A stretch of 64,000 nucleotides of DNA from Gonocerus acuteangulatus. Taxonomy: Eukaryota; Arthropoda; Insecta; Hemiptera; Coreidae. Below are positions 9,163-19,735 of the stretch, piece by piece (position 1 is the stretch's first letter; each line of letters begins with the position of its first letter). The stretch is from assembly GCA_946811695.1 (NCBI GenBank), contig OX328128.1, forward strand, positions 27,498,510-27,562,509, in the 5' to 3' direction. A program made the position numbers and the translations under genes. The notes beneath the pieces were generated by a model that saw nothing but the letters and a program-made list of their open reading frames with translations, searched no databases and had not been told where the DNA came from.

Positions 9163-11430
9163 TCTATCTACCTATATAGTGTCTGTCTGTATGTTTGTTC
9201 CTTACACAAACCCACACCGTTTGAACGATTTTGACCAAACGTGGCACACATGTAGGTATTGATACGATGAGTGTCATAGGCGAAGTCATAAACGTCTACC
9301 AGCTGTGTGTCTGTATGTTTGTTCCTTATACAAATCCACACCGTTTGAACGATTTTGACCAAACGTGGCACACATGTAGGTATTGATACGATGAGTGTCA
9401 TAGGCGAAGTCATAAACGTCTACCAGCTGTGTCTGTATGTTTGTTCCTTATAGAAATCCACACCGTTTGAACGATTTTGACCAAACGTGGCACACATGTA
9501 GGTATTGATACAATGAGTGTCATAGGCGAAGTCATAAACGTCTACCAGCTGTGTCTGTATGTTTGTTCCTTATACAAATCCACACCGTTTGAACGATTTT
9601 GACCACACGTGGCACACATGTAGGTATTGATACGATGAGTGTCATAGGCGAAGTCATAAACGTCTACCAGCTGTGTCTGTATGTTTGTTCCTTATAGAAA
9701 TCCACACCGTTTGAACGATTTTGACCAAGCGTGGCACACATGTAGGTATTGATACGATGAGTGTCATAGGCGAAGTCATAATCGTCTACCAGCTGTCTGT
9801 CTGTACGTTTGTTCCTTATACAAATCCACACCGTTTGAACGATTTTGACCAAACGTGGCACACATGTAGGTATTGATACGATGAGTGTCATAGGCGAAGT
9901 CATAAACTTCTACCAGCTGTGTGTCTGTATGTTTGTTCCTTATACAAATCCACACCGTTTGAACGATTTTGACCAAACGTGGCACACATGTAGGTATTGA
10001 TACGATGAGTGTCATAGGCGAAGTCATAAACGTCTACCAGCTGTGTGTCTGTATGTTTGTTCCTTATACAAATCCACACCGTTTGAACGATTTTGACCAA
10101 ACGTGGCACACATGTAGGTATTGATACGATGAGTGTCATAGGCGAAGTCATAAACGTCTACCAGCTGTGTCTGTATGTTTGTTCCTTATAGAAATCCACA
10201 CCGTTTGAACGATTTTGACCAAGCGTGGCACACATGTAGGTATTGATACGATGAGTGTCATAGGCGAAGTCATAATCGTCTACCAGCTGTCTGTCTGTAC
10301 GTTTGTTCCTTATACAAATCCACACCGTTTGAACGATTTTGACCAAACGTGGCACACATGTAGGTATTGATACGATGAGTGTCATAGGCGAAGTCATAAA
10401 CTTCTACCAGCTGTGTGTCTGTATGTTTGTTCCTTATACAAATCCACACCGTTTGAACGATTTTGACCAAACGTGGCACACATGTAGGTATTGATACGAT
10501 GAGTGTCATAGGCGAAGTCATAAACGTCTACCAGCTGTGTGTCTGTATGTTTGTTCCTTATACAAATCCACACCGTTTGAACGATTTTGACCAAACGTGG
10601 CACACATGTAGGTATTGATACGATGAGTGTCATAGGCGAAGTCATAAATGTCTACCAGCTGTCTGTCTGTATGTTTGTTCCTTATACAAATCCACACCGT
10701 TTGAACGATTTTGAGCACACGTGGCACACATGTAGGTATTGATACGATGAGTGTCATAGGCGAAGTCATAAACGTCTACCAGCTGTGTCTGTATGTTTGT
10801 TCCTTATACAAATCCACACCGTTTGAACGATTTTGACCACACGTGGCACACATGTAGGTATTGATACGATGAGTGTCATAGGCGAAGTCATAAACGTCTA
10901 CCAGCTGTGTCTGTATGTTTGTTCCTTATACAAATCCACACCGTTTGAACGATTTTGACCAAACGGTGCACACATGTAGGTATTGATACGATGAGTGTCA
11001 TAGCCGAAGTCATAAACGTCTACCAGCTGTCTGTCTGTATGTTTGTTCCTTATACAAATCCACACCGTTTGAACGATTTTGACCAAACGTGGCACACATA
11101 TAGGTATTGATACGATGAGTGTCATAGGCGAAGTCATAAACGTCTGCCAGCTGTTTGTCTACATGTTTGTTCCCTTAACAAATCCACACCGTTCGACCGT
11201 TGTCGACCTTACTTGGCACACAGGTAGGTCTTGACACGGGGAGAGTTATAGACCTGGTTAATATCGTATATGAGTCACTGTTCTGAGATCACGAGTTCGA
11301 AACAATGAACCCAAATAGATACAGATTTGCGTTATTAGATTTTAATATTATTATTATTTGGCTCGTAATTTATTTTTGCTTTTCTAGATGCAGGAAGTAG
11401 GTGTAGCAAAGCACGCCGGGTAACAGCTAG
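9163..11430 (+). mobile_element. Non-autonomous Helitron with minisatellite core
   Basis: The 5' end is TCTATCTACC preceded by A. The 3' end is CACGCCGGGTAACAGCTAG followed by T. Helitrons start with TC, end with CTRR (here CTAG) and insert between A and T, all of which fit. The Helitron at 27457-32009 has a similar end, GCCGGGTCTGCTAG. Most of the 2268 bp is a tandem array, followed by about 180 bp of unique 3' tail. No Rep or helicase sequence is present, so movement would rely on enzyme from elsewhere. The exact 5' end is the less certain boundary. Confidence 0.7.
9178..11250 (+). repeat. 122-124 bp minisatellite, about 17 units
   Basis: Units begin near 'gtctgtatgtttg' and contain 'accgtttgaacgattttgac' and 'ggcacacatgtagg'. 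Unit length varies between 122 and 124 because of GTCT/GTGT changes. A block of four units (about 9664-10157) is repeated almost exactly 494 bp further on (10158-10651), giving a higher-order repeat. The last unit, from about 11150, is diverged. Minus-strand frames of 79-83 codons are repeat artefacts. Confidence 0.95.
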
Positions 11431-11980
11431 TCTTCAATATTTTTCGTTTAATCTTTCTGCATTAAGTCATCAAGAGGACGTAATTAGAGAATTCTCCTAC
11501 GAATAGGGAGAAAAGAAACCTGCAACAAATTATCAACCATTATTCTTTGTTAGATACTATTAGTCATTCCAAAAGGGAAGTAATTTAAGGAACGTAACTG
11601 AACATTTTTTAGTAGCTTATTATTTTTTTTTTTTAAATGAAAACCTTCGAGGGAATTAACCAATGGAGAAAGGAATGCTATGAAGTCACATTTAATATTT
11701 TTATTTTTTTTTATCTTTTTTTAATGAACGCCTTCATCTTTCATCTCGTTGAGAAGTGCAATTGAGAACCAGTTAGCCAATCAAATCCCCGCCAGATAGA
11801 CAGGCCAATATATACACTGGCTTTAGAAGATGTATTAGTTCAGGGTGTATCGATTTGTATCTTCTGTTCCTAATATTCTGGGATTCTTTTACTAACATTT
11901 TTCTAGCTCAAGTAAAAATATTTAAAATGGAATTAATAATAAAGGGTCCATTTTGCTGGAATCGTAACGGTACTTATGCT
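11431..11980. other. AT-rich, no gene seen
   Basis: No recognisable coding sequence. Several T-rich tracts lie at 11625-11720. The stretch at 11745-11840 is somewhat less AT-rich, without a match I recognise. Confidence 0.5.
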
Positions 11981-11984
11981 TTGT

Positions 11985-12130
11985 CATTTTAGCTGACGAA
12001 GGCTTCCAAAGAGTAGCCGAAACCTCCTTAATACAGATTTTTTACAAAAATCGTATTGATGTTTTCTTAGCCGAATCCCAACTAATCCCTGATTGCTTAT
12101 CACCTCGACGGCTAATTATCTAATCTTTCA
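11985..12130 (+). repeat. Repeat tail with hammerhead-like hairpin plus family E
   Basis: Positions 11993-12023 read CTGACGA, one A, GGCT, a 10-base loop, AGCC and then GAAAC. The stem pairs perfectly, and the flanking CTGANGA and GAAAC are shared with motifs near 39280, 39850, 46307 and 59338 (complement). It is followed by a family E block (12045-12120). Such CTGANGA-stem-GAAAC segments are typical of Penelope-like and related retroelement tails in invertebrates, as I recall; this is not proven here. Confidence 0.5.
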
Positions 12131-12193
12131 TGGTTCATATCACTGTTTTCATTTCAATTTTTGTCACCGAATGATTACTTTAAAAGCATCATT

Positions 12194-12367
12194 AGGAGGC
12201 CCGGTGGCCGTGAGTGCTAAGGCGTTAGCACTCCGTGCCTAAGGTCGCGTGTGTTCGATTCCCACTATGGGGCGGTGGCTTTTCTTTTACAGAAACAAAG
12301 GGCATCAGGTCTATCCTGGCTAGGAAAGGGGGGGGGGGTAACCTCAAAATAAATTTAAAACAATAAT
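12194..12367 (+). repeat. tRNA-derived SINE (type S1), copy 1
   Basis: The head reads GGCCCGGTGGCCGTGAGTG, which includes an A-box-like segment. A B-box GTTCGATTCCC lies at 12252-12262. The body contains 'gtggcttttctt' and 'ctatcctggctag', followed by an A-rich tail. An approximate 12-13 bp duplication (AAAAGCATCATT on the left, AAAAGTATCATT on the right) flanks it, as expected for LINE-driven insertion. It has internal RNA polymerase III promoter boxes but no tRNA cloverleaf. Related copies are at 12401 and 53910. Confidence 0.85.
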
Positions 12368-12400
12368 AAAAGTATCATTTAAAAAAAAAAAAATAAATAA

Positions 12401-12604
12401 AAGACCCGATGGCCATGATTATTTAGGCTTATGCACTTAATACTTCCCAAGGATCGTGGGTTCGATTCCCACTCTGGGATGGTGGCTTTTCTTTAAGAAA
12501 AATAAAATTTATCAGCCCTGTCCTGGCTAGAAAAGGGTGCTAACCCACATATAACCCGTCCTAAAATTCTTAGTTAATAATGGACGTTGCAATTTAAATA
12601 AATA
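12401..12604 (+). repeat. SINE S1, copy 2
   Basis: It is diverged from copy 1 in the head (acccgatggccatgat) but keeps the B-box GGTTCGATTCCC near 12459-12470 and the body 'ccctgtcctggctagaaaag'. It extends further 3' ('aacccgtcctaaaattctt', 'aatggacgtt') and ends in AAATAAATAA. It lies directly after copy 1 in the same orientation. Confidence 0.8.
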
Positions 12605-13023
12605 AGTTACACAAACTCTTATAAGAATGTTATTAATTACCTGTGTGTATAATGGATACAGAGATGGATTTTATTGATTTAATTTTGTTAAATCTGAGCT
12701 TAATTTAAAAAGAGTGATAATGTACACTTTGAGCATACATTAATTAAAGTGATTACCTATGAAGTAATCATTTAGTGATAAAAACTGGCAGCATACACTA
12801 CAAATGTGCTGTATGTACAAATATTTAACACCGGTATTATTAGGGTAATACCCTTGGGGTAAGAAACGTTCATGTTTCTCATCGTCTACTCGTTATTGCA
12901 TAACGAGTCAACGTTATAAGCGGGATTACTCTCTATTTACGGAGCGAAGTAACGCGCTAAAACGGCATTCGCATCAATAAAAGGCGTAAATTCAGGTACT
13001 TTATACATCTGAACTGATTGATA

Positions 13024-13072
<49 letters not shown>

Positions 13073-14029
13073 TACCTGATTCGCTGTAATAATAGATCAA
13101 CAACCTTTTAAACAAAGCAATTAAAAATTACTGTATGTTAAAAAAAATTAATGCTTACAATTTTAAGAAATTTCTGTTATTTTATTCGCTGAGTGAGATA
13201 CTCAAAAATACCCACAGTCAGAGATAGAGTTAATGCAAATGTCCACGGACTTTCGCTATCAAGCAATATGATCTACAAGAGCACCGAGCACTGGAATTTT
13301 TATAAATTGGAATCACATCTTGCTTAATCAAACTGTTGTGCATTGTTTAAAAACTTTTTTTTTCAAAAAACGTTGCCGTTCTTAAGTAAATAATACTGTA
13401 CTACTGACGTGGTAGGTGTACATGACATATATACACAAAACCAGATTGTCAGAAATTGAAATTACCATTTATGAATGGCACTCGAGAAGCAAAACAAATA
13501 AATAAGTCATAAGCTTAAGTCATATTATGCGAATTAATGACAGGGAATATTACTCACTCAACAATATTTATATTCCTCACTCAACAATGTTTATATTACT
13601 CACTCTACAATATTTATATTACTCACTCAACAATATTTATTGACGAAAAAAGCTTTCTAAGATGGTTTATAAAAAAGGAATATTTTACTGAGAGTGAATT
13701 ACCAATTAAGCCAATACAACATACAACAACACCTACAAAAAATTCCAACTCGAAGAAGTTTTTTATATCTAGTATCGCATGAAAAGCTTGAAATAGACAC
13801 AATTAAAATTTGGTGCGCTATGTGGTGAATAATTAATTCTCTCCTGCAAAAATATCGAGAAAGCGAAAAGCGAGATTTACCCATCAAAATGCACTTGAAA
13901 CTGGTTGTGGGGAACTTTAAGAGGAAATTCAGTGTCAAACACTTCATTCTAAATGTATATATATATATGGAAAGTGTTGTTCCTTTGTTCTTGTTTTAAG
14001 GCATGTCAGCCACACGGGCGATTTATGCC
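12605..14029. other. No gene; family B end, poly-A and a short minisatellite
   Basis: The stretch holds a family B 3' end at about 12885-12961 (ending AACGCGCTAA) and a 43-base poly-A run at 13027-13069. It also has about four units of a 25-bp repeat containing TATTACTCACTCAACAAT at 13546-13640. Frames overlapping these have no recognisable similarity. Confidence 0.5.
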
Positions 14030-14310
14030 TTGATTGGGGTGACAGATAGCGCCACCACCACCGACAGGACCCGACCAGGCGAGAGCACGCCCACCGATAT
14101 CGCAGGCCCCCCACTAGATGAGGGTTTACAGTATATTGCAGATATTACATGACATGAGCTTGTGGCCGAGGGTCTGTTCGGTGGGACCAGGCCGACCAGA
14201 CCCTCCAAGCTCATGGACCCTTTGGTCCTGAGGGCCCACGACACCGGAAGACCCACCCCCACCCGACCGGCACCATGCCGGAGCAGGGTCACCCCCATCA
14301 CCCCAATCAA
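14030..14310. repeat. GC-rich element bounded by 13-bp inverted repeats
   Basis: The segment starts TTGATTGGGGTGA and ends with its exact reverse complement. It is conspicuously GC-rich against an AT-rich background and contains internal hairpins, for example around CCGGCACCATGCCGG at 14267-14281. A 95-codon minus-strand frame spans it, but no domain is recognised. There is no clear target duplication. It may be a MITE or a fragment of a GC-rich retroelement leader. Confidence 0.5.
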
Positions 14311-14489
14311 TAATAGGTAATTTTTACATGAGGCTGATTCTATGGATTAATATGTTTTAGAATTAATTATAATGAAATGAAATTAAATGAAATTGATGCT
14401 ATTTAATTCACATGTTTCAGCAAATATATTTCTAAAATGACATCATAAAATTTACTTTTAGATTTTTCTTTTTGTACTATTTTAACTAT

Positions 14490-15590
14490 TTAAATTTTTG
14501 AAATTAATTGGGTATTTTTTAGAAAAAGTAATAATTTATTGACTTGAATGGGACTGTTACCTAAGATTTCCTCGAAATCTGATGAGAGCCGAAGTTCATC
14601 TCTTTGTTCTTCATAAATTCGACACTCAATAAAAATATGCTTGACAGTTATAAATACTCCGCATGTTGGGCAAATGGGCTGTGCCTCTCTGGTCATCAGA
14701 TATCCATGAGTCAGTCGGGTATGACCAATGCGCAGTCGTGCCAAAGCAACCTCATCCTTCCTCTGGCCTGTAAAAGAAGTCTTCCATGCCCTGACACCTG
14801 CTTTAATTTCCCTTAGCTTGTTATTGTTCTGCTCGTACCACCTAGCTTGCCAGGAAATCCACATCTTGGACTTTATGTGAGCGTGAATATCTGAAAAGGG
14901 GACTTTTTTGTATGGTATTCCATTAGAAACGGCTGACTTTGCTGCCCGGTCTACTTCCTCATTTTCGGTTATGCCACAGTGACCAGGAATCCAAGAAAAG
15001 ACAACTGAAACATTGCTTGCTCTGAGTGTTTCTAGGCGTTCCAAAATGTTGACAACAAGTGGATGGTCAGAAAGAGGGTTATTTATTGCTAGGAGTGCTG
15101 AGAGTGAATCGGTGAAGATTGATACGTGTCTTTCCTGAGGGATTATTAGAGATAATGCTTTGTAAATAGCTAGAAGTTCAGCGGTAAATATGCTACTAAT
15201 TGGATCTAATTGGAATTTATCTGATCTGATTTCACAATTGAATGCCGCTCCGACCCCGAAGTCATCTTTGGATCCGTCTGTGAATATATGAGTTGATGGG
15301 GGAAGTGATTTTTTTAGTTTAATATACTCTTTCTGAAATATAATAGGAACAGTGTTTTTCTTAAGGAATTTTGTGAGAGACAAATTAACTTTGGGTTGGG
15401 GTAATTTCCATGGCTCCTTTGCTGGGCTACAATTAAACAATATTTCTGGAGGGGTTATATCAAGTTCTGGTAAAAGAGCTTTAATTCTTCTTGGAAATGA
15501 TCTTTTGATGTTATTACTCTGCCTGTGAGGGTGAATAGGTTGAAAGTTAGGAGAAAAATAATAGAGATTTTGTTGTTCCTTTGACCACAA
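14490..15590 (-). pseudogene. LINE ORF2 C-terminus with RNase H domain
   Basis: A 366-codon open frame encodes an RNase HI domain at about residues 98-222. The acidic catalytic set is D105 (in FTDGSK), E138 (in TAELLA), D161 (in FTDSLS) and D214 (in EEVDRAAK), with H204 in the WIPGHCG loop. It is followed by the LINE-typical segment RLRIGHTRLTHGYLM (287-299 region) and a C307-C310-H318-C323 knuckle. This arrangement is found at the end of ORF2 in RNase H-bearing I/Jockey-group LINEs, where RNase H degrades RNA in the RNA-DNA hybrid. The endonuclease and reverse transcriptase are absent, so the copy is 5'-truncated; family A sequence begins at 15632. The domain itself has no stop and could be a fairly recent copy. 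The first codon listed is arbitrary. Confidence 0.85.
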
Positions 15591-15631
15591 AATTTAATTT
15601 TTCTTAGCTTGAATGTTAAGCCAATATTCAT

Positions 15632-15718
15632 TTTAGCACTTTCCTCTGAAGGAAAGTAGCTATTGAGGTTGGCGGAATTTTTGAAAAATTTCTTCGAATC
15701 TTTATTCATCCTACCTAG

Positions 15719-15788
<70 letters not shown>

Positions 15789-16520
15789 AATATGTGTGTC
15801 CGTTAACACGATACAAGCCAGAGTTTCTATTTTTTTTTCGCCACGAAACTTGGTATGTAGTATTCCCCCATCAAACGATTGAACGAGTTTGTTAACCCAC
15901 AAAATCGGTCCATCTGAAGAGGGGGGGGGGTTTACTCCGGGGCCAAAGTAGTTCTTTGTCAATACCAGCCGTAATTTCTGTTGTATTTCAACGAAACTCG
16001 GTATTCGTTGTGGTCAACTAAAGAGAAAAAAATGTTGTAAAAATAAACTAAATCGGTTGACTAGAAGAACCAAAATTACTAATTATCGGTTTACTCCGGA
16101 CAGATATTCCTAATTTCTTTATATCGGTCGTAATTTCTGTTGTATTGTAACGAAACTCTTTATACGTCCTGGCTATCAAACAGGAAAGAAGTGTTGTAAA
16201 AGTGAACTAATCGGTCTATTGGAAGGGGGGGGGGGGGTGTTACTTTGTACTATGTTTGAATTGAATTCTTCCGCCTAACGTACGTTCGTGAAACTCATCA
16301 AGATCAATAGATCAAAATTTGAAGCTTTGTGTATTTATTACGTAATACCCCGCATACACAAAACTCTGGAAGGGAATTGGTTACAAAATTAATAATTGAA
16401 ATAGCTGCTCATAACAAAAGCAAATGAGAAGAACAATTTATGTTTTTATTTATTTATCTATATAGGTTATTTTAAGCAAATTATTCAGGAATGCACTCGA
16501 CACTACCCAATTCTGAGGAC
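15632..16520 (-). repeat. Family A repeat, partial diverged copy
   Basis: On the minus strand it ends with GAGGAAAGTGCTAA and has the (AT)n tract at about 15720-15793. It keeps several poly-C (here poly-G) subrepeats, but breaks off before the usual AAAGTCCGTC start. It shares private differences with the copy at 54335-54996, suggesting a subfamily. It abuts the truncated LINE. Confidence 0.65.
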
Positions 16521-16616
16521 TTTTTTTTTATATATATTTTATTGTAATTAGTATTCTATTTTTTATTATATTCATTTTTTTCGAAGTTTTAGTTTTATAT
16601 TTAATATTTTTTTAAA

Positions 16617-17256
16617 AATAATAATAGTACTGTGGTCAAAGGTACAACATGCAGTTGTACCTTTGACCATGGGGTGTTGTACCCCTGACCTCGTAAAAAC
16701 AACACAGCAGAGCAGGAAAAAGAAATAATAATAGTACTGTGGTCAAAGGTACAACATGTAGTTGTACCTTTGACCATGGGGTGTTGTACCCCTGACCACG
16801 TAAAAACAACACAGCAGAGCAGGAAAATGAAATAATAATAGTATTGTGGTCAAAGGTACAACATGTAGTTGTACCTTTGACCATTGGGTGTTGTACCCCT
16901 GACCACGTAAAAACAACACAGCAGAGCAGGAAAATGAAATAATAATAGTACTGTGGTCAAAGGTACAACATGTAGTTGTACCTTTAACCATTGGGTGTTG
17001 TACCCCTGACCACGTAAAAACAACACAGCAGAGCAGGAAAATGAAATAATAATAGTACTGTGGTCAAAGGTACAACATGTAGTTGTACCTTTGACCATGG
17101 GGTGTTGTACCCCTGACCACGTAAAAACGACACAGCAGAGCAGGAAAATGAAATAATAATAGTACTGTGGTCAAAGGTACAACATGTAGTTGTACCTTTA
17201 ACCATGGGGTGTTGTACCCCTGACCACGTAAAAACAACACAGCAGAGCAGGAAAAA
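16617..17256. repeat. 107-bp tandem array with long perfect hairpins
   Basis: About six near-identical 107-bp units. Each has GGTCAAAGGTACAAC, five bases, then the exact complement GTTGTACCTTTGACC, a 15-bp stem; two units carry a G-to-A change that breaks one pair. A third related half-site, GTTGTACCCCTGACC, follows in inverted relation. The rest of the unit ends in 'cacagcagagcagg'. The 73-82 codon minus-strand frames here are repeat artefacts. Confidence 0.95.
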
Positions 17257-17474
17257 AAAAATGATTCAGTAACGTTGTAGATAATTGTAAGTTTAATGTA
17301 TACGGGACAAGCATGTAAGCATAAGAAAAAAGCTATTATTGGATGTAGGTTATGCTTTATTTCCAGTCTAAATGATAGACGTTTTAACAGTCAAAAAGAT
17401 CCGCTATCTACAGTAGGGTATGTAAATTTAACCACAATTTCTTCTATATCAATATCATACAAATTTTCATCATC
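17257..17474. other. No gene seen
   Basis: A short stretch between the tandem array and the Merlin-like element. A 73-codon plus-strand frame has no recognisable domain and crosses the element boundary. Confidence 0.4.
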
Positions 17475-17526
17475 GGGTCTATTTCGGAAAAGGGGTGCCA
17501 GTGATTTTGTTAAATAACTGTTATTA

Positions 17527-17900
17527 TTATAGGATATGTTTATTAAAGAAAATACATTTTATAAATAACGTCAAATCATAATTAATAACCTCAACTGATA
17601 AAAACAATTTAAATCTCTGATCGAAAATCGACCTATGATCTCCAAAATCTTCTCCAACAGTCACTCCTTCTCGTACTTCATACTTTATATAAATCCGCAT
17701 AGATATGGTCCTCCTAGTCCCGCGTTCTATCTTGTTTCTGCGTTTGATCGAAGCCCAAAGAGATTCAACCCTCTGGGTGTGAGCACCTGTTGTCACGTCT
17801 ACCAAGTTTTTGGAATGATTCACTACATAATGTTTATATCGCATACCCTCCACATTCTTCAGTCCTTAGTATGCCTTCCAGCAATCTGAAGGCAATCCCT
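17527..17900 (-). pseudogene. Merlin (IS1595-type) transposase, C-terminal half
   Basis: On the minus strand, PSDCWKAY is followed by a stop, then GLKNVEGMRYKHYVVNHS, NLVD and TGAHTQRVESLW. In Merlin/IS1595 transposases the D of SDCWKAY and the E of HTQ-x-x-E-x-LW are catalytic residues of the DDE triad, and VNHS-x-x-FVD is a conserved block between them. A stop codon (TAY* in the WKAY region near 17870) breaks the frame, and the first catalytic aspartate region is not recognisable upstream. The 108-codon open part runs on beyond the conserved domain without further similarity. Confidence 0.7.
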
Positions 17901-18025
17901 CTTGTAGCAATACCACTGCTTTTCTTCGAACCGTAACATCATGGGATGCCCTTTGCCGCAAACCTTTGTACTCTATATGATCCTTTTGATCTGTAAAACT
18001 GTAAGAGCATTTTCTTCAGGGTAAA

Positions 18026-18110
18026 AATGAAGTTTCTCGCGCTCAAAACCGATTTCTTTTGAATTTTGTACAATAACGTATTTTGATGCACTAAACACGA
18101 ATACGTTAAG

Positions 18111-18181
<71 letters not shown>

Positions 18182-18852
18182 CGCATTTAGCTAGGAAAGA
18201 ATTTATTAAGCACTAAAGTTAATAGAACAATTAATAGAATTCTATTAATTTTAGCAAGTTGGATTGACTGGGGTTTTGTTATCTTCTTGAGCGAGCGTAG
18301 CGAGCGGAAACGCATAGCACGTATGCCCTTAAGCGACAGGTGACGACGGGTGAGGATGCCCTTAAAATTAACAATATTTTAATAAATGGTTTCTGAACAT
18401 TTCAAATGAGAGTTCTCTGTTTCCCAATGTTACATATCTGCGCATGCTCGTGTTTACAAATACGCTGTTGACGCCTAGTTTTATAACCTTCCTAACAGTG
18501 AACTTTAGTGCTTTATATTATATTCTATCAGAATTCTATTAATTTTAGCGAGTTGGATTGACTGGGGTTTTTTATCTTCTTGAGCGAGCGTAGCGAGCGG
18601 AAACGCATAGCATGTATGCCTTAAAGTCGTCACAAATTTAGTTGTCAACATTAGCTCTCATAACCCGCATAACAGTGAACTTTAGTGCTTATTACTTCTT
18701 TCGTAGTTAAATGCGAAGGTTTCTTTTTTTTTTTTCTTCTTCTTTTTTTTTTTTTTTTCTAACGTATTCCTGTTTAGTGCATCAAAATTCGTAATTGTAC
18801 AAAATTTGAAGGAAATCTGGTTTGAGGGCGTGAAACTTCATTTTCTTCAGTA
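18026..18852. repeat. Foldback element nested in the Merlin remnant
   Basis: The arms at about 18026-18217 and 18668-18852 are imperfect reverse complements sharing 'caaattttgtacaa', 'ttttgatgcactaaaca' and 'aaaccttcgcattta'. Each has a homopolymer at the same point: 67 A at 18111-18177, and T-rich at 18724-18759. Between the arms a segment of about 110 bp (from AGAATTCTATTAATTTTAG) occurs twice in direct orientation at about 18235 and 18530, each with the motif GAGCGAGCGTAGCGAGCGG. Confidence 0.7.
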
Positions 18853-19141
18853 CTGATATGGTCACTTAACTGAAATATATTCATTACGCTTGAGCGAGCA
18901 ACATAATTAGGAAATTTGGTGACGTTACCGCAACATATGTTTCATTTTATTTAGTTAAAATAATCACAGTTACTGATAAATCACTGGCACCCCTTTTCCG
19001 AAATAGACCCTCCTCTTCTCTTGTAAACCCGTCACAATACAGTTCTAATGCTACTTTTCATTGAACGAGCTTATTTAGAGAAATCGGTGCTTAAATTGAC
19101 CAATTTCCGCTTCGCTTTTTCATTTCATTTTACATTTTTAG

Positions 19142-19525
19142 ATGTGTTTACAATATTTACGAACAATTATTACAAAACATTTGCAGCGGTCTATTGAAAG
19201 AAGCATGGTAAATGTAAAGAGCAAGGATAGAATCAGAAATACGACAATAAGAAAGAGAACTGGACTGACAGATATCTCTTCATACATGACTTCGCTGAAG
19301 TGGAATTGGGCTGGGCATCTGATGAGAAGGCAAGACAAGAGATGGTCCCAAGAAGTAACAAGGTGGACGCCATATGAACTCAAAAGAAACAGGGGCAGAC
19401 AAGCTAAAAGATGGAAAGATGTTTTCAAAGAAAAGGCCGGACCGCTGTGGTGGAGATTGGCGATGGATCGCCAGGCCTGGAAATATAAAGGACTAGAGAT
19501 CTTAGCGACTTCCGCTTCCCAATAG
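19142..19525 (+). pseudogene. RTE-like LINE ORF2 C-terminus
   Basis: The 127-codon frame contains DRIRNTTIRKRTGLTDI, then WNWAGHLMRRQDKRW (54-68), W75 and RGRQAKRWKD (84-93). It ends with AGPLWWRLAMDRQAW. This pattern of WAGH, RW, GRP-like RW and the final DR-x-x-W is the usual ending of RTE-type non-LTR retrotransposon ORF2, downstream of the reverse transcriptase. The copy is 5'-truncated near 19140; the first ATG falls there by chance. The 3' tail runs to about 19735 and ends in a TTCATT-rich short repeat, as RTE elements often do. The frame lacks stops but has no catalytic domain. Confidence 0.7.
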
Positions 19526-19735
19526 GCTGGTCACCAGGGAAGTGTAGACTTCTACTCCTGAGAAGGAAGGCCTTCATCAACATTTGTTGTTTTTTTTTTA
19601 ATCATCCAATGGTTTTGTTTTATATTATTTTATTATTAATCCTTTGATTTGTAAAATTACTCCAATAACTGTAAATAATTGTAAATAGTTGTTGATGAAA
19701 TAAAAGGCTATTTCATTCATTCTTTCATTACAAAA
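19526..19735 (+). mobile_element. 3' untranslated tail of the RTE-like LINE
   Basis: It follows the stop codon of the LINE frame. It has an AATAAA-like signal near 19700 (gaaataaaaggc) and ends in 'tttcattcattctttcatt', a short-repeat end in place of a poly-A tail. Confidence 0.5.

Larger units (their letters stand above)
17475..19010 (-). mobile_element. Merlin-like DNA transposon remnant
   Basis: The two ends, GGGTCTATTTCGGAAAAGGG… at 17475 and its reverse complement ending at 19010, form inverted repeats of about 33 bp. The interior encodes a broken IS1595/Merlin-type transposase on the minus strand. A separate foldback (18026-18852) is nested inside. I cannot see a clean 8-9 bp target duplication; the flanks TCATCATC and TCCTCTTC are only partly alike. 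Confidence 0.55.

Noticed and set aside
9168..11137. Series of 79-83 codon minus-strand frames with almost identical sequence
   Set aside because: They overlap successive units of a 122-124 bp tandem repeat and change frame between units; there is no gene.
9178..11250. CRISPR-like array
   Set aside because: The whole 122-124 bp unit repeats without unique spacers and the setting is eukaryotic.
12194..12270. tRNA gene on the basis of A and B boxes
   Set aside because: No acceptor or anticodon stem pairing; the body and A-rich tail are those of a SINE.
14490..15590. Host ribonuclease H1 gene
   Set aside because: The RIGHTRLTHGYLM segment and terminal CCHC knuckle belong to LINE ORF2, and similar ends recur at other LINE remnants.
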